NCBI GenBank assembly: GCA_022774105.1
Contig: JALFNY010000117.1
Coordinates: 1 to 42,443, forward strand
From: Prevotella sp.
Lineage (GTDB): Bacteria > Bacteroidota > Bacteroidia > Bacteroidales > Bacteroidaceae
Length of the DNA: 42,443 nucleotides
Direction: 5' to 3'
The notes under the pieces were generated by a model that was given only the letters and a program-made list of their open reading frames with translations, searched no databases and had not been told where the DNA came from. Made by a program: the position numbers and the translations under genes. Below, piece after piece: positions 35,502-42,138 of this stretch; position 1 is the first letter of the stretch; the number at the start of each line of letters is the position of its first letter.

Positions 35502-36359
35502 ATGAACCCTGCTACAAAGATTCTCTTCGGCACTCTGTTTGCCGCCGTTGCGCTTGCCGTTGGCAATGTCATTGCAAAACAGTCCTTTTCAGACAGCCCG
35601 TCGGAGGTGTTGCCCTCCCATGAGCGTGTTGATAGTCTCGCTGTTGCCCCTACTGGTGACCTGCGCCATACCGTGGTGCGTCAGGGAACGCCCCTCGCCG
35701 CTTCTGTCTCAGACTTTATTACTTTGGAACGTGCAGGCTATATTCTCTGTTATAACCCTTCTACAAGGCTGCCCGTGTGGGTGGCGTGGCATCTGCCGGC
35801 GGCGCATACCGATGGCGCTTACAGTCGCAAGGGACTGAAATTTGCTGAGGACGAGGATGTGCCTGTGCCTCGTGCTACCAACATGGACTATATGAACAGC
35901 GGCTATGACCGTGGACATATCTGCCCTTCCGGCGACAACAGATGGAGTGAGGAAGCGCAGATACAGTCGTTTCTTTACACTAATTGCTGTCCGCAGTTGC
36001 ACAATCTCAATGCTGGCGACTGGGGCGAACTGGAGAAACGGTGCCGTCTCTGGGCACAGCGGTATGGCGATATATACATCGTCAGCGGTCCGTTGCTGTT
36101 TAATAAGAAGCACAAGACGATAGGAAGGAATAAGGTTGTGGTGCCCGAAGCCTTCTACAAGGTGGTGCTATGCTTGCGTGGCACGCCGAAGGCCATTGGT
36201 TTTATCTACCGTAACGAGGCTAACAACAAGAGGATGTCGTCATACGTTAACACTGTTGATGATGTAGAACGCCTTACGGGTCTTGACTTCTTCTCTGCCC
36301 TTTCTGACGGTGTAGAGCAGCGTGTAGAGGCTGTTGCCAATCTGAACGATTGGGAATGA
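35502..36359 (+). CDS. DNA/RNA non-specific endonuclease (NUC family)
   Basis: A 285-residue exported nuclease of the bba-metal (Serratia nuclease/EndoG) family. The N terminus is a hydrophobic signal or anchor (ILFGTLFAAVALAVGNVIA). The catalytic region is intact: GLKFAEDEDVPVPRATNMDYMNSGYDRGHICPSGDNRW, where DRGH holds the catalytic His, and QSFLYTNCCPQLHNLNAGDWGELEKRCR, holding the metal-binding Asn and helix. IYIVSGPLLF and VPEAFYKVVLCLRG match the rest of the fold. It would degrade nucleic acid outside the inner membrane, for nutrients or biofilm DNA. No immunity gene is beside it, which argues against a toxin role. Its codon usage resembles the MATE gene. Confidence 0.92.
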   Translation: MNPATKILFGTLFAAVALAVGNVIAKQSFSDSPSEVLPSHERVDSLAVAPTGDLRHTVVRQGTPLAASVSDFITLERAGYILCYNPSTRLPVWVAWHLPAAHTDGAYSRKGLKFAEDEDVPVPRATNMDYMNSGYDRGHICPSGDNRWSEEAQIQSFLYTNCCPQLHNLNAGDWGELEKRCRLWAQRYGDIYIVSGPLLFNKKHKTIGRNKVVVPEAFYKVVLCLRGTPKAIGFIYRNEANNKRMSSYVNTVDDVERLTGLDFFSALSDGVEQRVEAVANLNDWE

Positions 36360-36429
36360 CAGTGTTTTGAGGGTGATGTGGACTTATTATCCCTAATATA
36401 AGAATACCTACTTGTTGTGAAGCGTAAAA

Positions 36430-36520
36430 CAAACAGGTGCTGATTGCTCGGTAATCAGCACCTGTTTGCTGTGTAATCAGCACTTGTTTACTGTGTAATC
36501 AGCCCCTGTTTACCGCGGTA
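36430..36520. repeat. Family A repeat, copy 5, with 22-bp tandem array
   Basis: AAACAGGTGCTGATT (36431-36445) pairs perfectly with AATCAGCACCTGTTT (36453-36467), 15 bp with a 7-nt loop. From 36451 the unit GTAATCAGCACCTGTTTGCTGT repeats three times at an exact 22-bp period (36451, 36473, 36495) with few changes. It lies between convergent genes. Confidence 0.8.
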
Positions 36521-36560
36521 CTTGGTGTGTAACGGCTGTGTGTGGCGAGGCATTAGCGTC

Positions 36561-37595
36561 TCACCTGCGTCTTAATATGATGTATAATATCACTGGTGCG
36601 CCGAATATCGGGGTCACGGCATTTATGGGTATGACGGTGCTTTGTGGCAGTATGCATATAATGTTGCACAGCAATGCGATGTTTGCACCGCATAGGATTG
36701 TAGCAGGCATCAGCACGGTGTGGTCTGCCGTTCGTGTCAGCATCCGTGCAATATGTGGCACGGCAAGGCCTATGAACGCCACGGGACCGCAGTAGGCGGT
36801 GCTGACGGCGGTGAGGATACCCGTGGTGAGCAGTAGTAACTGTCGTGTGCGTCGTATGTTGACACCGAGGTTTTGCGCATAGTTGTCGCCGAGCAGCAGT
36901 GCGTTGAGCGGTTTCACAAGCAGTATGGCGAGAGACAGTCCGCAGAGTGTCACGGCAGCAAACCATGGCAGTTGTTGCAGACTGACATTGCTAAAACTGC
37001 CCATGCCCCACATTACGTAGTTATAAACATTCTCTGTGTCAGCGAAGAAGTTGAGCAGTGACACAGCGGAGGAGGTGAGGTAACTTACCATTATGCCTAT
37101 GATGAGCAGCATCATGTTGCTTCTTACCACGTGGCTCAGAGCCAACAGCAGTGCTATCACCGCCACGGCCCCGATGAAGGCAGCCATTGTAACGGCGAAA
37201 AAGCCGCCTAAGTGTAGTGTCGTGTCACTGTCGGGGAGGTCAGTGCCGCCCACGCTGATGACACCTCCGAGAAGCAACATCACCAGTGCCACGCCCAGAC
37301 TTGCACCATTGGTGATGCCAAGAATGGAGGGCCCAGCAAGTGGGTTGCGGAAGGAAGTCTGCAACAACAGTCCCGATGTGGCGAGGGAAGCACCGCACAG
37401 GAGGGCTGTAAACGCCTGTGGGAGGCGGGCTTCCAGTACGATGTATGCCCAGATATCCTGTTCAACCCCCATTCCTGCCAGTGCGCGGAGCACCTGTGCA
37501 ACGGGTATGCTGACAGGCCCTGCCACGAGGCTGACAGCCGTCAGCAACAGGGTGATAAGTGATAACAATATGTTTATGGTGAAACCTTTACTCAT
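36561..37595 (-). CDS. FecCD/BtuC-type ABC transporter permease
   Basis: A 344-residue inner-membrane permease for iron-siderophore, heme or cobalamin import. FecCD landmarks are present: EARLPQAFTALLCGASLATSGLLLQTSFRNPLAGPSILGITNGASLG, MLLIIGIMVSYLTSSAVSLLNFF, YVMWGMGSFSNVSLQQLP, LLLGDNYAQNLGVNIRRTRQLLLLTTGILTAVSTAYCGPVAFIGLAVPHIARML (ATPase coupling helix), and VIPINAVTPIFGAPVILYIILRRR at the end. Nine to ten helices fit the family. The binding lipoprotein gene is 88 bp upstream. No FecE/BtuD ATPase gene lies on either side in the window, so it must be encoded elsewhere or shared. Confidence 0.92.
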   Translation of the reverse strand: MSKGFTINILLSLITLLLTAVSLVAGPVSIPVAQVLRALAGMGVEQDIWAYIVLEARLPQAFTALLCGASLATSGLLLQTSFRNPLAGPSILGITNGASLGVALVMLLLGGVISVGGTDLPDSDTTLHLGGFFAVTMAAFIGAVAVIALLLALSHVVRSNMMLLIIGIMVSYLTSSAVSLLNFFADTENVYNYVMWGMGSFSNVSLQQLPWFAAVTLCGLSLAILLVKPLNALLLGDNYAQNLGVNIRRTRQLLLLTTGILTAVSTAYCGPVAFIGLAVPHIARMLTRTADHTVLMPATILCGANIALLCNIICILPQSTVIPINAVTPIFGAPVILYIILRRR

Positions 37596-37683
37596 TATAC
37601 TGTTAATGGAAAGAATAGGTGTAACTCACGATCTGTGTATGGCGTGGCCGTAGGGTGCGTGTCAGCACGTCCTGGCTGCCGCC

Positions 37684-38802
37684 TCAGAGACGTTTGTAAT
37701 ATTTGTTTGTAGCCTCAGGCAGAGTGCCGGGGTGCAGAATATTTATAAACTCACGCAGTAGCACATCAGGGTGGAAAGGCGTTTCCTCAAAGAAATGCGT
37801 CTTACCGAGGTTGCAACCAAAGACGTTTCCCTGCCTGTAAGCCTCCATAAACCTGTTAGAAGCCCATGCCTGCGCCAGTTCCTGCATCGTCATGTCTGTG
37901 GCTTGGTTATACTTTATAAGCCAGAAGTCGGCCTTGTGAGCACGCTGTAACACCTGTTCAGGATTATAAGGCACAGCCCCGCTGCCTGCCACATCACTGA
38001 AAACGTAGTCGCCTCCAGCATCACTTATCAGTATTCCCACGGTGCTGTTCTTGCCAGCCACATACCATGTGCTGCCTATCTTCATCTCTGTCACCACGGT
38101 GGGGCGTGTCTTTATCCCTGCCACAGTGGCTTTCATGCTGTTGTAATGGCTCTCCACGGCAGCGAAAATGCTGTCTGCCTCACGCTGTTTGCCAAGCAAC
38201 CGGCCGTAGAACCGCAGCCATTCCGCACGCCCCAAGGGGTTGGTCTCCATGTAGTCAGCACACTCTATGATGGGGATGTGCAACTTGCCGAGTTTCCCGT
38301 AAGAACCACTGTTCTCAAAAGGAGAGATGAACATTGCGTCAGGGCGCATGGCCATAATAAGTTCTATGTTAGGTGTCATGTTGTTGCCGAGATCTGTTAT
38401 GCTGCCGTTGCGCACCCCCTGTTGTATCTTTTGCAGGTAGATATATTGCAGGTCACAAACACCCCTGATAGCATCTGCCGCTCCCAGTTCGTCAATCAGT
38501 GCGCAGTGAACAGACGTATAGACCGCCGTGTTGCGTAGCGGAGTACGTATCACCTCGCCCTCAGGCAACTTTTCAGGTAACGCCCTGTCAGCAGGCACAA
38601 GGACATAACGGTGAAGCAGCGAGGCAGTGTCCCACGGATTACGCACCTCCGCCGTCACGATGCCGTCATGCTCACACATTGACAGCAGACGGGAATACCT
38701 CATCTCTAACGGCTCCTCGGTGACAGTAGCCCCATTGTTACCCCGCTTGCTGCATGAGATAAGGAGGAGTAGGCAGAGTGAAAAATGTATTATTCTGTAC
38801 AT
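37684..38802 (-). CDS. ABC transporter substrate-binding lipoprotein (BtuF/FepB-like)
   Basis: A 372-residue periplasmic-binding lipoprotein, cluster A-III (Peripla_BP_2). The signal peptide ends in a lipobox (LCLLLLISCSK). The N-lobe shows RYVLVPADRALPEKLPEGEVIRTPLRNTAVYTSVHCALIDELGAADAIRGVCD and the C-lobe PNIELIMAMRPDAMFISPFENSGSYGKL, the long linker helix GRAEWLRFYGRLLGKQREADSIFAAVESHYNSMK and ISDAGGDYVFSDVAGSG. The ligand may be cobalamin, heme or a siderophore; the sequence does not decide. No cobalamin riboswitch box is visible in its long leader. It is co-oriented with the permease gene downstream. Confidence 0.9.
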   Translation of the reverse strand: MYRIIHFSLCLLLLISCSKRGNNGATVTEEPLEMRYSRLLSMCEHDGIVTAEVRNPWDTASLLHRYVLVPADRALPEKLPEGEVIRTPLRNTAVYTSVHCALIDELGAADAIRGVCDLQYIYLQKIQQGVRNGSITDLGNNMTPNIELIMAMRPDAMFISPFENSGSYGKLGKLHIPIIECADYMETNPLGRAEWLRFYGRLLGKQREADSIFAAVESHYNSMKATVAGIKTRPTVVTEMKIGSTWYVAGKNSTVGILISDAGGDYVFSDVAGSGAVPYNPEQVLQRAHKADFWLIKYNQATDMTMQELAQAWASNRFMEAYRQGNVFGCNLGKTHFFEETPFHPDVLLREFINILHPGTLPEATNKYYKRL

Positions 38803-38816
38803 GACAGTATTCAGTA

Positions 38817-38950
38817 ATTTGTAGGTTGTTACTTATAAGTGATGAATTGTGAGTAGTTGACAGTTATTAGTGATGAGTTGCTGACGGTTATTAGTGATGA
38901 ATAGTGAGCGATTAACCCATAAATTACAACTCATAGCACGTAACTATCCA
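38817..38950. repeat. Word-like direct repeats in the 5' leader of the binding-protein gene
   Basis: GTTATTAGTGATGA occurs at about 38863 and 38887, and a related TTATAAGTGATGAATTGTGAG at about 38834, with ACCCATAAATTACAACTCATAGCAC on the right flank complementing the left words loosely. It fills most of the gap 38803-38970, which is the untranslated leader. Confidence 0.55.
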
Positions 38951-38977
38951 AACCGCCGGACAACTATTAACGTTTTG

Positions 38978-39008
38978 CAAAATTACAAGAAATAATTAAC
39001 ACAACAAA
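38978..39008 (-). promoter_or_regulatory. Promoter of the ABC binding-protein/permease unit
   Basis: On the minus strand TTTG (39005-39008) and TAATTTTG (38978-38985) are 19 bp apart. The start codon is about 175 bp downstream, so the leader is long. Confidence 0.72.
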
Positions 39009-39025
39009 CATTTGCACTTCAAAAT

Positions 39026-39056
39026 TTTGCGGAATGGAAAATAATAAGTAAATTTG
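39026..39056 (+). promoter_or_regulatory. frr promoter
   Basis: TTTG (39026-39029) and TAAATTTG (39049-39056) are 19 bp apart, followed by an A-rich 50-nt leader. It is divergent from the ABC promoter, only 17 bp away. Confidence 0.78.
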
Positions 39057-39108
39057 CAGACGAAAAAGACAGAACGTAACACACAAAAAATAATAACAAC
39101 CAGAAGAT

Positions 39109-39669
39109 ATGATCGACGTAAAAGAAGTACTCCAGGACGCCGAGGAGCGCATGGAGATGGCAGCAATGTTTCTTGAAGAGCAACTCTCACGAATCCGTGC
39201 GGGACGTGCCAATGTGGCAATACTTGACGGAGTGAGGGTGGAGTCATACGGCATGATGGTGCCGTTGAATCAAGTAGCAAACGTAAGTACCCCTGATGCG
39301 CGCACCATTGCTATAAAACCATGGGACAAAAAGGCAATACGCAGTATAGAAAAAGCGATAATGGACTCAGAGGTAGGCATCACCCCCGACAACAATGGAG
39401 AGGTGATACGCCTTGCCATACCACAGCCTACGGAGGAACGCCGTCGTGAACTGACAAAGCAGTGCAGCAAGATAGCGGAGAAGGCGAAGGTAGAGGTGCG
39501 CAATGTACGTGGTGACTTGAAGGATAAGTTGAAGAAAGCAATAAAGGACGGACTGTCAGAGGACGTAGAAAAAGATGCAGAGACCAGCCTTCAGAAGGTA
39601 CACGACAAGTACATAGCGAAGATAGAAACACTCCTTGAAGAGAAGAATAAGGAGATAATGACAATTTAG
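39109..39669 (+). CDS. frr: Ribosome recycling factor
   Basis: A 186-residue factor that splits post-termination ribosomes together with EF-G. The helical arm and core are recognisable: ERMEMAAMFLEEQLSRIRAGRANVAILDGVRVESYGMMVPLNQVANVSTPDARTIAIKPWDKKAIRSIEKAIMDSEVGITPDNNGEVIRLAIPQPTEERRRELTKQCSKIAEKAKVEVRNVRGDLKDKLKK. Length is standard (about 185). The start MIDVKEVLQDAEE follows a clear promoter. The rsgA gene follows on the same strand after a 213-bp family B stretch. Confidence 0.96.
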   Translation: MIDVKEVLQDAEERMEMAAMFLEEQLSRIRAGRANVAILDGVRVESYGMMVPLNQVANVSTPDARTIAIKPWDKKAIRSIEKAIMDSEVGITPDNNGEVIRLAIPQPTEERRRELTKQCSKIAEKAKVEVRNVRGDLKDKLKKAIKDGLSEDVEKDAETSLQKVHDKYIAKIETLLEEKNKEIMTI

Positions 39670-39880
39670 TTGATTTGAGGTTGGTGATAACGTTTGGTTG
39701 GAAGGTTGATGGTTATGGGTTAAGGGTCACGTTGCCTAATCCGTAAGACCACCAACCTAAAACCTCCAATCACTAACATCTATCCCCAGGACCTCAACCA
39801 ATCACCCACCACCTAAAACCCTCCAAACCACTAATACCAACACCCCAAGCCCTCAAATTCACAACCTCCCTAACCTCAAG
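39667..39880. repeat. Extended family B element with G-poor and C-poor arms
   Basis: The left 60 nt (TTTGAGGTTGGTGATAACG, TTTGGTTGGAAGGTTGATGG) contain almost no C. The right 131 nt (39748-39878) contain only three G, in words such as ACCACCAACC, AAAACCTCC and CACCCACCACC. The two halves are loosely complementary. It ends within a few bases of the rsgA start codon. Confidence 0.65.
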
Positions 39881-39882
39881 AA

Positions 39883-40833
39883 ATGTCCTCCCTCGTAATA
39901 AAAAATACGGGTTACTGGTACACGGTGCTGACAGACGAAGGTACTACGGTCCAATGTAAGGTAAAAGGCAACTTTCGCCTCAAAGGAATCCGTAGCACTA
40001 ATCCCATTGCTGTTGGTGACAGAGTAGAGATACAGCAAGCCGATGATACCACAGCATATATCACGGAGATAAAAGACAGGCGCAACTATGTCATACGCAA
40101 GTCCTCAAACCTCTCAAAGCAAAGCCATATCATAGCAGCCAATGTAGATCAGGCAATGCTCATTGTTACCATCAACCACCCCGTCACAAGCACCACATTC
40201 ATTGACCGTTTTCTCGCCTCTGCGGAAGCATACAGAATACCTGTCGTGATAGTGTTCAACAAAACGGACCTGCTATGCGAGGAAGAACAACATTATCTTG
40301 ACATGATGCGTACACTCTATGACACCGTAGGTTACAAGAGTCTCGCTATCTCCGCCACCACAGGCAGTGGTATAGAAGCGCTACGCACTATGCTTGACGG
40401 TAAAATAACCCTCTTCAGTGGCAATAGCGGAGTGGGCAAGTCAACCATCATCAATGCCCTCATACCAGGAGCAAACCTGCGTACAGCAGAGATAAGCGAT
40501 GCCCATAATCAAGGGACGCATACCACCACATTCAGCGAGATGCTACCCATTCCCCTCACGTCACCAGAAGAAAAGCAAGGCTGGATAATAGATACCCCCG
40601 GCATACGTGGCTTCGGAACGTTCAACATAGAGCCAGAAGAACTGACAAGTTACTTCAAGGAAATATTCCGTTTCTCAAAAGATTGCCGTTTCTCTGACTG
40701 TACACACACACACGAACCAGGCTGTGCAGTGCTGAAAGCCGTGGAAGACCACTACATCTCCGCCTCACGATACCAGAGTTATCTTTCCATGCTTGAAGAC
40801 AAGGAAGAAGGGAAATATAGGACAGGGCATTAA
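39883..40833 (+). CDS. rsgA: Ribosome small subunit-dependent GTPase RsgA
   Basis: A 316-residue circularly permuted GTPase (YjeQ) that checks late 30S assembly. An N-terminal OB fold (residues 1-75: [40 protein letters not shown]) is followed by the GTPase motifs in permuted order: G4 VFNKTDLL, G5 ISATTG, G1 [17 protein letters not shown], the G2 region [19 protein letters not shown] and G3 [11 protein letters not shown]. The zinc knuckle is [16 protein letters not shown] (Cys-Cys-His-Cys). Start [10 protein letters not shown] is at the edge of a family B repeat, so an upstream start is not available. Confidence 0.96.
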   Translation: MSSLVIKNTGYWYTVLTDEGTTVQCKVKGNFRLKGIRSTNPIAVGDRVEIQQADDTTAYITEIKDRRNYVIRKSSNLSKQSHIIAANVDQAMLIVTINHPVTSTTFIDRFLASAEAYRIPVVIVFNKTDLLCEEEQHYLDMMRTLYDTVGYKSLAISATTGSGIEALRTMLDGKITLFSGNSGVGKSTIINALIPGANLRTAEISDAHNQGTHTTTFSEMLPIPLTSPEEKQGWIIDTPGIRGFGTFNIEPEELTSYFKEIFRFSKDCRFSDCTHTHEPGCAVLKAVEDHYISASRYQSYLSMLEDKEEGKYRTGH

Positions 40834-40841
40834 GCGCGAGG

Positions 40842-40890
40842 TAGGGATTCCCCCACAAGAGATAGGAATATCCTACTGACTGGTAGGGAA
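40842..40890 (+). promoter_or_regulatory. Three TAGG motifs at exact 21-bp spacing
   Basis: TAGGGATTCCC (40842), TAGGAATATCC (40863) and TAGGGAAAAAT (40884) start exactly 21 bp apart, two helical turns. The last sits just upstream of the -33 element of the small secreted protein gene. The first two have partial dyad symmetry (GGGATTCCC, TAGGAatATCCTA-like). It has the layout of an activator binding array; the regulator is unknown. Confidence 0.55.
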
Positions 40891-40897
40891 AAATAAT

Positions 40898-40927
40898 CTT
40901 GTTAGCAGTTTATTAGTAGTACCTTTG
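40898..40927 (+). promoter_or_regulatory. Promoter of the small secreted protein gene
   Basis: TACCTTTG (40920-40927) is a full -7 match. CTTG at 40898-40901, 18 bp upstream, is a weak -33 box, consistent with a need for an activator. Confidence 0.72.
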
Positions 40928-40992
40928 CACCAGAAATCAGAGACAAAAGGTCTCAGATGCAAAAGAAAACAAATAAAATAGGAGACAAGATT

Positions 40993-41247
40993 ATGAAAAA
41001 GTATGTATTCAGTTTAATGACACTCGTTACACTTGGCACTGGCACTATGTTCGGAGAAACGACAAAGGAGGTACAGTCAGTCACAACACAGAGTCAGGAG
41101 GTGGAGCAAAGTACAGGTAACCACATTCAGTCCACGGAACAAGAGTGTGAAGAGAAGGTAAGACACAGCCGTAGCAACAAACGCGGCGAGGGTATGACAA
41201 TAAAGAAGAAAGAAGTGACATACAGCGTGCAGACATTGCATATGTAA
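40993..41247 (+). CDS. Small exported protein of unknown function
   Basis: An 84-residue protein from the Met at 40993 (MKKYVFSLMTLVTLGTGTMFGE), a Sec signal peptide. The ORF track's earlier Met (40957) only adds charged residues in front of it. The mature part is about 62 residues. The first half is rich in Thr, Gln, Glu and Ser (TTKEVQSVTTQSQEVEQSTGNHIQSTEQECEEK) with one Cys; the second half is basic (RHSRSNKRGEGMTIKKKEVTYSVQTLHM). I recognise no domain. It is its own unit, with a strong promoter, an unusual upstream array and a terminator, which supports it being a real expressed gene. Confidence 0.65.
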   Translation: MKKYVFSLMTLVTLGTGTMFGETTKEVQSVTTQSQEVEQSTGNHIQSTEQECEEKVRHSRSNKRGEGMTIKKKEVTYSVQTLHM

Positions 41248-41267
41248 ACCATTCAGTAAGTGTAATG

Positions 41268-41310
41268 AAACAGTATAATGTAGGTTTTTAACCCTCGTTA
41301 TACTGTTTTT
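41268..41310 (+). terminator. Terminator of the small secreted protein gene
   Basis: AAACAGTATAA (41268-41278) pairs with TTATACTGTTT (41298-41308), with an inner GGTT/AACC pair and a following T run. The rest of the gap to ruvA is A/T-rich; a weak promoter candidate is TTTG (41425) with TATGTGTG (41447). Confidence 0.75.
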
Positions 41311-41506
41311 CCATTTTGTGAGATTGCAGTAAAAAGTGAAAATGGCAGAAGACTAAAGACCGATTTGGGATAAATTATGGCATAACGGAACTCTCCACCA
41401 CCTTTCCATAATTGTTAAAAAGGGTTTGAAGGTGCAATATATTTATTATGTGTGCGTTATTATAATACGTGTTTTTCGTAGATAAAAAAGAGAAGTAAGT
41501 AAGGCG

Positions 41507-42127
41507 ATGATAGAATATATAAAAGGAGAACTGACGGAACTGACACCAGCGCAGGCGGTGGTAGAGGCGCACGGTGTAGGGTACTTGCTTAACATATCCC
41601 TTAATACATATACCGCTATTCAGGATAAGCATGACGTGAAACTGTATGTGCATGAGGCTATCGTGACAGGTGGCCGAGATGACTCGTACACCCTATACGG
41701 TTTTTATACCAAGCAAGAGCGGGAGATATACCGTATGCTGATAACTGTCAGTGGAGTGGGCAGCAATACTGCACGCATGATTCTCAGTGCTATATCGCCT
41801 ACAGACCTTGTAAACGTCATTGCCTCTGGCAACGAGAAGGCACTGAAGGGCGTAAAGGGTATCGGTCTGAAGACGGCACAAAGGATAATTGTTGACCTAC
41901 GTGACAAGATGACGGCCAGCGGTATCATTGCCGACATTACCGCGCCTTCTGCTCATGTTGCGCCAGCGAGTGTGAATACGGAGGTGCATGAGGAGGCAGT
42001 AGGTGCATTGACGATGCTTGGTTTCTCACCTGCACCAAGTGCCAAGGTTGTGACGGAGATATTGCAGGGTACGCCTGATATGCCCGTGGAACAGGTTATT
42101 AAGTTGGCGTTGAAGATGATAAAATAG
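41507..42127 (+). CDS. ruvA: Holliday junction branch migration protein RuvA
   Basis: A 206-residue subunit that clamps Holliday junctions as a tetramer and loads the RuvB motor. The N-terminal OB fold ([52 protein letters not shown]) is followed by two helix-hairpin-helix motifs ([40 protein letters not shown]). The C-terminal domain III ([26 protein letters not shown]...[12 protein letters not shown]) binds RuvB. ruvB and ruvC are not adjacent. The sprA-like gene follows 11 bp later, a neighbourhood conserved in many Bacteroidota. Confidence 0.96.
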   Translation: MIEYIKGELTELTPAQAVVEAHGVGYLLNISLNTYTAIQDKHDVKLYVHEAIVTGGRDDSYTLYGFYTKQEREIYRMLITVSGVGSNTARMILSAISPTDLVNVIASGNEKALKGVKGIGLKTAQRIIVDLRDKMTASGIIADITAPSAHVAPASVNTEVHEEAVGALTMLGFSPAPSAKVVTEILQGTPDMPVEQVIKLALKMIK

Positions 42128-42138
42128 CGGAGGGGCTG

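Noticed and set aside
35502-36359. Nuclease as a secreted toxin of an antibacterial system
   Set aside because: No immunity gene, toxin-delivery domain or T9SS sorting domain is present; it fits a general extracytoplasmic NUC nuclease.
36451-36516. Short CRISPR-like array
   Set aside because: The 22-bp units are directly adjacent with no unique spacers, and no cas genes are present.
38803-38970. Cobalamin riboswitch in the leader of the ABC binding-protein gene
   Set aside because: No B12-box-like sequence or expected core pairing is visible on the transcribed strand; the leader is mostly direct word repeats.
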